Below the pieces are notes generated by a model. It had not been told where the DNA came from, ran no database searches, and saw only the letters and a program-made list of their open reading frames with translations. Below, in pieces: positions 33,900 to 46,599 of a DNA stretch of 64,000 nucleotides (position 1 is its first letter; the number at the start of each line of letters is the position of its first letter). Origin of the DNA: Rhexocercosporidium sp. MPI-PUGE-AT-0058. Taxonomy: Eukaryota; Ascomycota; Leotiomycetes; Helotiales. The stretch is from NCBI GenBank assembly GCA_020746875.1, contig JAGTJL010000014.1, positions 1 to 64,000 of the forward strand. The letters run 5' to 3'. A program made the translations under genes and the position numbers.

Positions 33900-36800
33900 A
33901 ACTGGACTCTTTAGTCCTTCCTCCATCGAATACTCGGAGCTCACAAGAGTAACTCTTTTATTATAATAAACTTAACTTTAGCTTCTTTTTTAAACAATCG
34001 AACTCCTCTTAATTATAATAAGCGCATTTAAACTCCTTAATATTAAGCGTTTAAATCCTTTTATATTTTTTATAAAATATAAAATTCAATAGACTTTATA
34101 TTATTAATTACTCTTAACCTTCTCGACGCCGAATCGAAACCTTTATTATTAAATAATTTAAAAATATAATAAAATAAAAAAGTTATTAAGTACAACTTCT
34201 AAGCTTAAGCAAAGTAAGACGAAAATATTCGCGACCTTATAGAAAAAGGCCTTAAGCCGAGTATATTATTATTAATAAAAGCTATAATTAAAAATATAAC
34301 TTTAATATATATTACTTTTATAAAAAACCACGTAAAAAAGCTCGTATAATAAACGAAAAAGGCTCGAGCCTATAAGGCAGCTTATAAATAGATTTAAGAG
34401 ATAATTAATCTTTTTATTTATTAAGGAATAATTAGGGAATACGAGAACGAGTAAGCTTATATAGAAAAAGAATAATTAACCGAGATAATAAACGGAGACC
34501 CTTAATTAAAGTTATAAACTCTTTAATTACTCCTTTAAATCCTTAAAAGAGATTACGCCTTTTTAGAAATAAGTGCTCGTACGCTAGCACAGTCTACTTA
34601 TAAAAAGAAGCTCGCTATTATTAAAATAAGATAAGTTAATCTTAAGGAATAGCTTTAAAAATAGAAAGCGGCTTATTAAAATACTCTTTTATACGACTTA
34701 TTAAACGTTAAAAGACTATTAATAATATTTAACTTTATTAAGGCGGTATAAGAAAAGCTCGCACTAAAATAGGCGCGCGAACGACATTTTAAATTATTAA
34801 AAAATAATACTCTTAAAATACTAAACTAATACTTTTTACTTAATTACGTTAATTAATTATTTACTTTTAATAAAGAATTACTTATAACCTTTAAATAATA
34901 AAAGACAATAGGCTTATATACTACTCTTAAAAGAAGATTAAATACTCTTATAACCCTGTTAGTTTAATAAAACTAATCGTTAAATACGCGAGTAAATACC
35001 TGCTTATATAAGCATCGCTTTTACCGTTATAAAGTTATTAATTATTATAAACTTCGGTATTATTACGACGGCTTAACGGCGAGTAACCTTAAGAACTTAT
35101 TATTAATAAAGGAAATTAAAGAGACTCGACTTTAATTAAAAAACGATTTCCTTAATCTCCGCCGAGAAATTATTAAATTTAATAAAAATATATTATTAAT
35201 AACGTAATTAACTTCTGGACCGCCTTTTAATAATTCCTTTTTTACTTAAGTATTAATAACTTTTATAACTTTAAAGTCAATTGCTTTAATAAAAGTAAAA
35301 TACTTTAAAAACGTTTAAACTTATCTTATAAGCTTTGAATTTCTCGACAAAGCTCTCGCTATTACGGGGATATATATTATTATAAATATAAATTATTATT
35401 TACTTATAAAAAGCACCTTACTCGATAACGAAGCTATTATTTATTTAATAAATTCAAAAGCTTTTTTTATTCTTAAAAGCTTTATTAAATTTATTACGAA
35501 CGATAGCGTTAAGGCCGAAACGTTAAGCTTAATAATTAAGGGCCGCGGTACTTAAGTTTTTAAAAGTGCTTTTCACGGCCTTAACAGACCGAATATAAGC
35601 GATTTAACTCTTTCGAACGTCGCTATTATTAAAAGCTTTAATATTAATATTATTTCAAAAGCTTGCCTTTTGTAAATAAGAGTTTAATATAATAGTTTAA
35701 ATTATACTTTACGTATAAAAATAATTAAAGATAATTTAATTTTAAAGTAATTATAACGATAATTTAACTTAACTTTCTTTAAATATAAGCCTTTTAATTA
35801 CTCTTTGGTTTTTTTAATTACTCGCCGCATTTTGACTCGCCTAAATTATAACTTTTTAATGTTTTTAACGTTAAAAAAGAGCATTCGCTAAAGTTTTTAA
35901 TTAAGTAAATAATATTTAAAGCCACAAGTCGACAAAGCCTACTTATAACATTTACGCGTAAGTCACTTAAGAAAGGAAGCCTTAGAAAACCTAATAAAAA
36001 ATGCGCGCAACGTCGAGATTTAAAGCCTAAGTCGATTAAAATATAAACATTATATAATAGTTATTACATAATAAATAACAAGTCGTCGTTAATTAAAGAG
36101 AGCAATTACCCGTCCTTTTTATCGCATTTCTTAGGATTTATTCGACTTTTTAATAAAGTTTAACGGAAATAGTTAGCTTTTATTAATTAAAAACAAATAT
36201 AATAAGAAATTCTATAAGCGGCTTTTAAAAACTAAAAGGTTAATTGCCGTCTTAAATGCTCTTAAACTATTTAAAGCGTAAACAAGACGTTATTTCGGGC
36301 TTTTAATTTATAAAATACGCTAAAATAACGACACTTTAATTATAAGAATTAATAAATTAATTAAATATAAAAAGTAATATAAGAAGAGTAGTATTAATAT
36401 TAAATTTACTTTTTTATATATATATTAACTTAATAAAGGAGTTAAGCGCGTAAGTAAAAAAATAATTAATAAATTAATTAATAAATTAATTAAAATACGC
36501 CTCTTTATTAATTTACTTTAAGTGCTTTAAACGGAATTAATAATAGCGGCAATTGTTTTTTATAATATAAGTTTATTTATTCGTAAAGGCTTTAAGAGTC
36601 CGAACGAAGTGGTTTAAGCCTAATTTAGGCAGTATTTTCGGTATTATGACCTTAAGCTTATACTGAAGCTAACAACCGATTTACGGCTTAATTAAAGCAA
36701 TTTATATATGTACGGCTATAGAGCCTATTTTATAATTAAAGACCGAGAAGCTCTCCGCTAAAAGAAAGCTTTTAAAGTCAATTTATGAATATATTTTAAT

Positions 36801-39800
36801 TATTTAATTAAATACGTTTTATTTAATATTTATAAGATTTAAATGCCTTAATTATAATATATAATAATAACTTAAAATATTACTTTTAACGAAATCCTCT
36901 TTTATTTAGGCTTTTTAAATATAAAAAGAATAATCGGCCAGCCGCGCTTAATATTAAAAGATCTTACGGAAATACTAAGAGAAGAAGAAGGAAATTAAAA
37001 CGTTAGTTTTATTATAATTAACCGACTAAGCGCACTTAATATATTAAAATTAAAAACACCGTCTATTACTTCGAATAGAGAATAATTAAGCGAAGTAATG
37101 AGCGCTATAGAAGTCGACGAGCTTATGAGTTCGGGAGTATTAAAACTTTTAATTAAGCTTTTAAGCTCGGGGGTGGAGCTATTTACTCTCCTTTTAACTA
37201 AGTTAATAAAAGTAAATACGCTACTTTTAATTAATTTAATAACTTTTGATTCTATTTAGCCGCTTATTAATAAGAACTCGGAGGTAATTTAATTAAAAAA
37301 TAGTATTAAACTTTTTACTTATAAGCACTTTAATTAAGTCTTAAAACGAGCCGATACTTTAAGATAATTAACGTTTAAAAGCGCAATTAAGAAAGGTATC
37401 TTACGTAATATATTAAACTTTTAGAATAATATAAGCCTTAAGCGGAAGTCGATATTATAAATTATAATTTATTTTAAAAGGCTATACGACCGAAAGCGCG
37501 GTTTTAAGCGTCGAAGAGCACTTAAAGAAAATATCGGCCTTAAATAATTAAAAGCTTTACCTTAAGTAATTAAGTACGAAAAGCATTTATAATTATTAAA
37601 ATTAAAAAAAAAATTAAAAATTAAGTTTACGCTTATTACTCTCGGCTTTAATTAAATTAAATTCCGGCCTATTTAAACCTTTTAAGAAAAAAAGAATAAA
37701 AGACTAAGTAATTAATAAAAGTCGAAAGACTCGAATTAATAATAAAGTAACGAAATTGAATCGAAGCATTTATATAATAATTATTAAAAAGTTAATTACG
37801 AAATCATTATAATCGTTGAATAACCGCGAATACTTAAAAGATTTTCTAAGGACTTTTTAGCTTAATTAAAAACTAGTGCAAAAAGACAGAAAAGACTTAA
37901 ATATAATTTATATTATTATATTAACATTTATACTTAAAAATATTAAAATTCAATAATTAATTAAGTTCTCACGGATTCACTAATTATAAATGCCTAAGGA
38001 CTTATTAAATTAAAAAGACCTTAAAGACTACTTATTAAAAAAGCACTTCTGAGCCGACGCTATTAAAGAGATTATTAACTTTAAATTGCGCAATTATTAA
38101 AGAATCGTTAAACACACCTTTATTATTAAGCAATTAATTCCCTTAAAATAAGTATTTTACGCTAAAGTCGATTCGTTAAGGTATTTAACCCGCTGTCGCT
38201 CCCGAGTCGTTATAAGAGAAGACTTACAGCTTAAAACGTTAATTTTATTAACTTATATAATTACTTTAATTACTCGCTCCTTTAAAACCGCTATAACTAT
38301 TATAACTTAATTTAATTTAAAAATAATTTATTTAATATAGTAAATGCTTTTATTAACGCTAAATAAAGTAAAACAAGTGCTTACATACGCTATTATTTAT
38401 TAAACGGTTTTAAATAAGACGGAATAATAATAGAAATTAATCGTATACTTTAATTTATAATATTTTATATTAATAATATTTAAATACTTTACTACACTTC
38501 GGCTTTTAAAGACGCCAAACTAATTATTAACGGCTTAAATATAATATATAAGCTTACTAAAGGAGAGTAAACGGAGTAGTTCTTAAGCGTTTATATTATT
38601 AAAAATCGATTAATAAAAGTTATCTTTTTAATATATAACATTTATATTTAAAAAGTTACTCTTCGATTTAAATTAATAAATAAAAATTACTTAAGTATAT
38701 TATTACTTTAAGTCGAGTTATTAAAGAATTAAAAATAAACTACTTTAACTTAAATTAAGGAATTTTAAAAGCAAGTTAAATTAATACTTTATATTATAAT
38801 TATATTATACGTAAACGTTACTTTTATTACTTTAAGACTTTCTTATTTTTTAATTAATCTTTCCCGAAAACACTTAATTATAATTAATTAAATAATTCGT
38901 TACCTTTTCAATACTTATTTCTTAACGATTACTTATAATTATAAGCTACGCGACTCTTACTTTATAATATTATTAAATACTTCTTTTATAAATAATATTA
39001 AAATAAGACAATCTTTTAATAAATATATTTTTATACTTTTTAAAAATTTAATCTTTTAAAAAATAACTTTATAAAATATAATTACTACGTTTATAATAAA
39101 AAGTAAAGTTTTTTAAAGTTAAACGCACCGGCAAAGAACTTATAATACTTTAGCAATTCTTTTAAAAATTACGCTTTAATATAAAAATAACTTAAATAAT
39201 TTTTTATAATAATTAATAAACGATTTAGTTAATCGTTAAGGAAAATCAGCGTATTTTTACTAAGTTGAGCCATATTAATATTTAAAATATATAATTATAT
39301 TAAGAATTTTAAAAAGATACTTTTATAATAGAATATTTTCTTATAAGTTATATGCTAATTAACGGACTTATTAAAAACCTTTTTTAATAGAAATTTAAAG
39401 CATTTGTTACTCTTATTAATTTAATAAATATTCGTGCTTAATTAAAGTAACTCTTTTAAAAGACTTACTTTAAAATAGTTTTTTATATATATTCTTTACT
39501 TTTCATTTATTTTTAAAATAATTATATAATAAACTTACTTTTTAATTAAAAAGCTTTATTTATATTATTATATATTCTTTTATAAAATTCTCTTTTATAA
39601 ATTTCCATTTATAATTTTATTTTATTAAAGATTAATTAAGCTCGAGGGTATAAATTACTATATTTTAAAGAGTTAATTACTTTTAATAATTCTTTAATTT
39701 AAAAGTAAACATAAGCTTTAATATTTAAAATATAAAAAGACACTTAAAAAATAAGAAGTTTTTAAGCCTTAAAAAACAAAAGAATAACTTATTTATTAAA

Positions 39801-39990
39801 AAATAAAAGGCCTAAAACTTCTTAAACTAATTTACTTAAAGCATTAATTATCATATTAATTAGCTTTTTAACGTAAGTAACTTAAGCCTCTTACTTAAAA
39901 ATAAAAACAACTCTATAAGTAGATATAGCCTAAAAAGCCAGAATACTAAAGCCCGGATTATAAGCGCGAGTAGCTCCGGTAATAGCCTTA
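33900..39990 (+). pseudogene. Copia B1 gag-pol remnant
   Basis: The plus strand encodes a Gag-like helical region (34090-34900). A protease-like block, KSTLLDNEAIIYLINSKAF, lies at about 35405-35465. A GAG-pre-integrase block at about 35930-36050 (HLRVSHLRKEALENL, with CxxC changed to YxxY) leads into integrase sequence (FYRIS then stop, DLFDF) to about 36700. A long linker follows, then reverse transcriptase and RNase H from about 37850 to 39960 (YKLTKGE, YIIKNRLIKVIFLIYNIYI). It is ordered integrase then reverse transcriptase, as in Ty1/copia. Almost every Gln and Trp is now a stop. Confidence 0.7.
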
Positions 39991-41178
39991 GCAGCGGCAG
40001 CAGCGCGAGCAGCTTTAGCAATAATAGTAATAATAAAATAATTAGCTACTCCCTTATTATCCTTCTTAATAAAAAGAGCACCTATAGCGGCAGTAATCTT
40101 TTCTTTAATAACATAAGTATAAGTTATAAAAGCAGCTAAAGGCTTTTCTTTTTCTTTTAAAAGATTAATTAAATTAATTCGATTTTTTAAAAATAAAGCG
40201 AGTAACTTATTATTCTCTTTATTATTATTATTTCTATTATTACTTTTAAATTTACTAGCAACTCCTAAAGCAACTTTATTACTAAAACCAATAATAGCGC
40301 TAGCAGTAATAGCTTTATTAATATTACTACTCTTAAGGACGGCACGGACCGGGATTCTTAATTGTTTTAGCTCTTAAAAAAATTAATAATAAATTAAAAA
40401 GTAAGAAAAAAGCAGCTAAATCGACTTACCTTTTTGCCAGTTTTATTTTCTAACGTATTATAATATGCGAGGAAAGGAGCTTAAGTAATAATAAAAGTAA
40501 TTACGCACTTATGGCCGGACGAGTAAGTAAAGCAATAAATACCCTTTTTAATAATATTATAATATTAACCGCTACCTTTTATATAAAAGGCGCTATTAAT
40601 ATAGCTTAAATAAACTATTATATAAGCACTTATTAATTGCTTTAAAGCCCGAAGAACAGCAGCGGTATAGCGAAGAGCAGGGGCGGAGACAAGAGCAGCC
40701 GACAATCGTGCCTTAACGACGACTTTCTTTTTATTATTAATAATAGCCTTAACTTATTATAAGTCAATAATTATTCTTTAATTAATTAATTTTTAATTAG
40801 TCGATCTCCGATTAATAAATTAAAACTAATAAATCGAAAATCAAGCCATTTATCTTATTTTAGCGAGTAAATCGTCGTTTTACTATAACAATTCTGGCAG
40901 AGCGCTTAAAGACACCCATAATATTAAAGGGAGTAATTAATTAATTAATTAATTAATAAATTAATTAAGTAATAAATCGAGAGCAGTCAATCTATGTGTT
41001 ATCGAGTGTTTACAGGTTTAAATTTAATAAGAAAATCGTTAAGTTATATAATTAGGTTATTTGCCTAATTACCGTATATAAGTGAATTTATTTATTTAAT
41101 TCTTTTTATTATTTACTCTCGCTTAATACAGCTAATCACAATAGCAATAGCTTATTACTATTAATTGCCTAAGAAGTA
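39990..41178. other. 3' untranslated part of copia B1
   Basis: Low-complexity sequence between the end of pol and the 3' LTR, rich in AGCAGC/AATAAT tracts at 39965-40060, then AT-rich with TAATTAATTAA repeats (40935-40975). It might include captured sequence, but nothing was identified. Confidence 0.4.
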
Positions 41179-41362
41179 TATTATATAGGCACGGGCAGCT
41201 GCTCTTTTAATATTACACGTAACCTAATTAAGTTCTATTATTATAAACCGCCTTCAGGAAAATAACTGTCTTTTCTTAATTTTTAAAGCTTTTAGAATAA
41301 TAATTAATTACTTTAATTCAATTACAACTACTCACAGTACTTTAATCCACTTCTACACCACA
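41179..41362 (+). repeat. 3' LTR of copia B1
   Basis: 184 bp, from TATTATATAGGCACGGGC to TACACCACA. It is less damaged than the 5' copy at its 3' end. Confidence 0.9.
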
Positions 41363-44300
41363 AAAGCCTAATAATAAGGCTAAAAAGGCTAAGGAGTCAA
41401 AAGGCGAATCAAAAACAGAGTCTACGAAGGCTATTATAGCCGTATCTAAGACTTATACGCCGCCTAATAAGCACATAAGGGCTAAAAAGCCTATAAAGGC
41501 ATATACAAACGACTTACCCTTACCAAAAGGTAAGTTAAATATAAAGCCTAAAGTACAGCTTAAACCTCTTCTACTTATAAGTACTTTTATAAATACTATA
41601 AAGGAATTAAGCGAGTCCGATTATGACCAATTAAAGGGAGATATTGCAAATCAAGCTTTTAAAACCGTTTATAATTACAGACTAGTTCTAGACTCCGGTG
41701 CTAGCGAGCACTCTACGCCTAATAAGGAATAGTTACTTAACTATTAACCTATCCTTCGGAAATCGGTTATAATCGCTAACGACGACGTATTACCGATACT
41801 AGGCACAGGAAATATTCTTATTAAAGTCAATAACGGCATAAAAGTAGTTATTTAACGAGTAAATTATATTCCGGGGCTAAAAACGACCCTTTTAAGCTTA
41901 AAGGAAATAATTAAGAAAAGCTAGTTAATTAACTTTACCGAGAACGGTGCTTTATTAAAATATAAAAAAGGCTAATTACAAGCTAAATAAGATTATAACG
42001 CTTATTACGTTCAAGCGGAAGTCGATAATAACGCTCTCGAACCTATAATATATTAAGTAGACTTTAATTCGCCGCTAGATCTTTATTATAAAAAGCTAAT
42101 GCATATAAATAAAGAATCGATTCTTAAAACGATTAAGAAAAGCTATAAATTAAAGAAAATCCAACGAAAAGACGTAAAACTAGCCGATTATAACGCTTAT
42201 AATAGCGGCAAAATGCACGTGATCGGTAATAAAAAGCCTATATTAGACGCGCCACCCTTAATTATATTCGATATCGATATTACGGGGCCTTTTAAAATCA
42301 AAGGACTTAAAGGAAAGCGTTATTTCCTTATTATTATATATAAAAGATTAAGAGCTATATGGTTATACGCCTTAAAACTCAAAGCCGACGCTTATGACGT
42401 ACTTATTAATATCTGTAATATAATAAATACGCAGTTTAGTTAAAATAGCGTTAAATATAAATTTATAGCGAATATTAAAGCTTTTAAGCTCGATAACGCC
42501 GGGGAATTTAAGTTTAATAAATGGACGTATTATTATAAGTAAAAAAGGTATATATACGAATATATTAGCCCTTATTCCCCTTCTCAAAACGGGATAGCCG
42601 AAAGGTTAAATAAATACTTAATAAAGCGGCTAATTAACGTTTATAAGGCTAAGAAATTACCTTTATTTTTATGGCTTTACTTATCATAAGAAATAGCTTA
42701 TATTAAGAATCGGTCATATAATTCCGTTATAAAGAAGACTTCTTTTAAAGCTTTATGCGATAAATTACCGACAATCGACTATATTCGCATACTAAGCTCT
42801 TTAACCTACGTACTTGAGAATAAGAGAGCTTATAAGCTAGCCGATAAATCCGATAAGAGTATTTTTATCGGTTTTAAGTCTTTTAATAATTACTTAGTTT
42901 ATTTACCGAGTAAAAGAGCCGTTATAAGCTTTAAAAACGTCCTAATTAAAAAGGATTTAATCCTTAAGAACGATATAACAGAAGAAACCGAATTCGATTA
43001 TATAATCGAAATACTTGAAAAGTTTGAAGGCGCTAGCGACGATATTACTAAGTTAATAAGTAGTATTAACGACGAAATGCCTAATAAAGGCAATATAAGC
43101 GAAAATTCGCCTATCGATCAATTAGAGGGCGAGAAAACGGATTTTAAAGACGAATCCGACTTATTCGCACTAAAGCTCCCTTAAACGCCAAAAACTAATA
43201 AGAGGCCTAATACAGCTAGCCCGGAAATGCCTAAAGCGCCTATTAAGAAGCCTAGAAAGGATTATTCAAGCTGGGAGCCTAACGTCGTAACTAGAAACGC
43301 TAATACTAGCGCCAAAGACTCTAACTCTTCGGAAAATCAGCCAGTAATATACTTAAGCTCTAAGACGGCTATTCGCTAACTAAATAACTAGTTAATTGAA
43401 GAGGAAAAAGAAGCTTTTTCTATTTATAAAAACGCTAAAAGACTAGCTTTTATAGCTTTAATAAGCTCTAAAATCGACGAAGACTTTAATTAAAAGCTAA
43501 TAAAGCTGCCTAAAAAGCTAGAGGCTAATAAAGTCGTTATTAAACGAATTAAAAGCCTTTAAATTTATAAGCTTAAAAGCCTTAAAAAAGCTATGGCCTC
43601 TCTGTATAAAGACTATTAGCTAAAAGCTATAAAAAAAGAAATCAATTCCTTAGAAAGTCATAAGACTTAGGAAATAATACTAAAAGACGCTAGCAAGGCT
43701 TATAAGCCTCTAAAGACAAGATAAGTATATAAAATCAAAGAATCACTTAATTACTTCGAATTTAAAGCTAGATTCGTCGCTAAAAGGTTCGAGCAACTCT
43801 ATAGCCTTAATTACGTAAATACTTTTACTAGCGTAATAAAACAAATGGCTTGGCGACTTATATTTACCTTAGCGGTCCTTTATAATTAACTTATATAGAA
43901 AGTCGATATAATATCAGCTTTTATATAAAGTAATATTAACGTAAATATTTTATATATAAGGCCTCCTGAAGGCATAAATGCCTAAAAATACGCTAGTAAA
44001 CTACTCTTGCTTAATAAAGCCTTATACAGGCTAAAACAGTTAACTAAGCTCTAGTTTATTACGCTAAAGGAAGTCCTAGTCTAAAAACTCGGTTTTTAAG
44101 TCTTAATTACCGAGAATTACATCTTAATTAATAAGGAGTAATAGCTTATAATCTTTATTTATATAAACGACTTAGCGATAATTAGCCTAAGCGTTAATAA
44201 TATCAAATCCTTTATTAAAGAGCTTAAAAAGCTCTTTAAATTAAAGGATTTAAGGGTAATAAAAGACTACTTAAGTATAAATATTGAGTATAACCTAAAC

Positions 44301-45287
44301 AAAGGTAATATAAAGCTAAGCCAAGAGAGTTATATTGAGAAAGTGCTAGCGTGGTTTAATATAACCGATTGTAAGCCTAAAAATATATCGATAAATTTAA
44401 AAGTCAAGTTAAAGCCTAATTTTAATTAGGCTAATAAAGAGGAAATAAATTAATATCAGCAAATTATAAACTGCCTCTTATTTCTTACGCTAGCTATTAA
44501 ACCCGATATTTACTACTCGGTTATAAAGCTCGCTCGATTCGCTAATAACCCTAGCGCCGATCACCTGATTGCCTTTAAAAACGTACTTAAATACCTAAAA
44601 GGATTAAAAAAACTAAAGCTAATTTACAAAAAAAGCTCTAGTCGATATATAAGCGGCTATTGCGACGCCGACTACGCCGGAGATATTAATACGGCTAAAT
44701 CGACTAGCGGCTTGAGCTTTTACTTAGCGAGTTACTTATTTAATTAAAAAAGCAAACTCTAAAGTATTATAACTTAAAGCACGACTGAGGCTAAATATAT
44801 AGCTATTAATTCGGCTTTTAAAAAGGCTATTTATATAAAGCAGCTTCTAATCGAATTAAGCTATTACATGCAGGAACGATTCCTTATTTATACGGATAAT
44901 AACGGCGCCTTCTTATTAATTAATAACTCTTAATTCCATAAGAAGACTAAGTATATTGCCGTTAAATATTATTACGTCCGCGACCTCATAAATTAAGGCA
45001 AAATAAACTTAATTTACATAAGAGGGTTTAAACAAAAAGCCGACGGCTTTACAAAGCCGCTAAATAAGCCTAAATTCATTAAATTTATAAGGCTTTTAAG
45101 ACTAGCCGAATAAGGCTAAAGCGGAGGAAACGAGATTATAATTTATATTCCTTTCTCTTCACATCTGGCCTACCCTCCGTAAAGGGTTTTTTATGTATTT
45201 ACTTTATTTCTTGTAAATATAAGCTCTGCTTTAAAGCTAGCTTATATATAAACTTATAAAGCTATTACGTCACTCATTAAGAAGGCG

Positions 45288-45601
45288 TGTTGGATTTGAC
45301 TTCGGTAACTCGTGCCGATTCTACCCTAGAATAGCCAAAGGAGTTTCTACTGCTTACGCGGCCCGGAAATTACTTTTATATTCCGGGAAATTACGCTTGT
45401 ATTTAATTACGTAGCTCGTATAAGTTACGTAATTAATTACGTAGTCGTAAAAGCTTTTAAAGAAGCTATTATTTTATATATAACTATTAAAGAGCTCTTT
45501 TAGCTTTTTAAGTAAGTAAGTAATTAATTCTACTTTGTCTTTGATCACGTGTCCTCACCTACTGCGCTTCCTCATTCCTAATTGGCTCGCCTATTCTCAC
45601 A
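45288..45601 (+). repeat. 3' LTR of copia A1
   Basis: 314 bp, from TGTTGGATTTGACTTCGG to TATTCTCACA, preceded by a purine-rich TTAAGAAGGCG. Confidence 0.9.
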
Positions 45602-45606
45602 TATTA

Positions 45607-46190
45607 CTAGCTTAATGCTGACCGACGTGACTTAATTATGGATTAAATTGATTGAAGACGACGATATTACTAATTCGCTATTAATTATATATAAGTATTG
45701 ACCTTACTAGAGAATCCTTTTAAGGAATAAGAGCCAGAAATAGCTCTGAAACCCTTATTATTAAAGTCGGTCGGAAAACCAAAGGCAAGAAAGCCTCGTT
45801 TACGACTACGTCGTTGCTTAAAACCTATTATAATTTTATAAAGAATTCCTTTCTTTATTTATAAGATTAATATAAACGCATTTTATTTTAATATAAAAAA
45901 TAAGAATATTAAGTTTTTTATAATTAGTATTTATAAAATAAACCGAGTCTTATAAGAAAGATATAAAAAAGAGGATCCGGCTGCTTTTTAAATTATGGCC
46001 GAAAGGCTTCCGAAATAATATTAACTTCTTAAGGAAGCATTTTTTAAGACGGAGTTAAACATTTTACTACCTTATTAATACTACGATTACAAGATTTAAT
46101 TAAAGGCTCTATTACCTGATTCTTATTTTCTTTTATACTATTAATTAATAAAAGAATTAAAAGTATTAAAAGAATACTTCTTAAAGAACC
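45607..46190 (+). mobile_element. Gypsy C, second segment (pol fragment)
   Basis: Joining across A1 restores continuity with 31547. The frame continues into pol-like sequence including KVGRKTKGKKASFTTTSLLK near 45760-45815. It is interrupted at 46191 by copia B2. Confidence 0.55.
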
Positions 46191-46374
46191 TGTCGTACAG
46201 GCACGGGCAGCTGCTCTCTTGGCACTGCACGTGACCTAATTAGGTTCTGCTACTGTAGACCGCCTTCAGGAGAATAACTGTCTTCTTCTAATTCTAGGAG
46301 CTTTAAGAATAATAATTAATCACTTTAATTTAATTATAACTACTTATAATACTTTAATTTACTTTTATATTATA
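46191..46374 (+). repeat. 5' LTR of copia B2
   Basis: 184 bp starting TGTCGTACAGGCACGGGC, the least mutated of the three B-family LTRs in its first 120 bp. Confidence 0.9.
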
Positions 46375-46599
46375 ATTATAAGCCTTATTAATAAAGTTAT
46401 TAAATTAATACTCTTTCTTTTATACGCTATTAATTTAAATAAAGCTTATAAGATAAGTTTATAAATAAAAAGCATTTATTATACGTTATAAAGTTTTCTA
46501 TTTTATTATAAAATATAATTTATACCGCTGTTTTCCATTAACTCTTCGATTTCACTTTAAACGAATATAAAAGCCGAGTAATTAAACTTAATACCTTTT

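Larger units (their letters stand above)
33511..41362 (+). mobile_element. Ty1/copia retrotransposon B1, nested in A1
   Basis: A 7852-bp element with 184-bp LTRs and the duplication AAAGC (33506-33510 and 41363-41367). It is inserted between the A1 Gag knuckle and the protease region; the uninterrupted target is seen at about 54670-54680 in A2. It is RIP-mutated throughout. Confidence 0.9.
32697..45119 (+). pseudogene. Copia A1 gag-pol remnant
   Basis: The start codon aligned with the A2 ATG is ATA (32697-32699). Gag continues to an intact CCHC knuckle, C-NK-C-KVTG-H-ITST-C, at 33414-33455. After the B1 insertion come protease (SGASEHSTPN at about 41696-41730), a GAG-pre-integrase region, and integrase with FDIDITGPF (about 42267), FKLDNAGEF (about 42483) and SPYSPSQNGIAER (about 42570-42605). 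Reverse transcriptase carries YIND in place of YADD (44160-44171). RNase H ends in KADGFTKPLN-like sequence near 45050. The enzymes would copy RNA to DNA and integrate it. Stops and loss of the catalytic Asp make it inactive. Confidence 0.8.
31553..45601 (+). mobile_element. Ty1/copia retrotransposon A1, containing copia B1
   Basis: Bounded by 314-bp LTRs and the 5-bp duplication TATTA. Subtracting the nested B1 element and its duplication leaves about 6.19 kb, matching the A2 copy. The plus-strand gag-pol is RIP-damaged but retains an intact zinc knuckle. The internal insertion splits gag from the protease region. Confidence 0.9.
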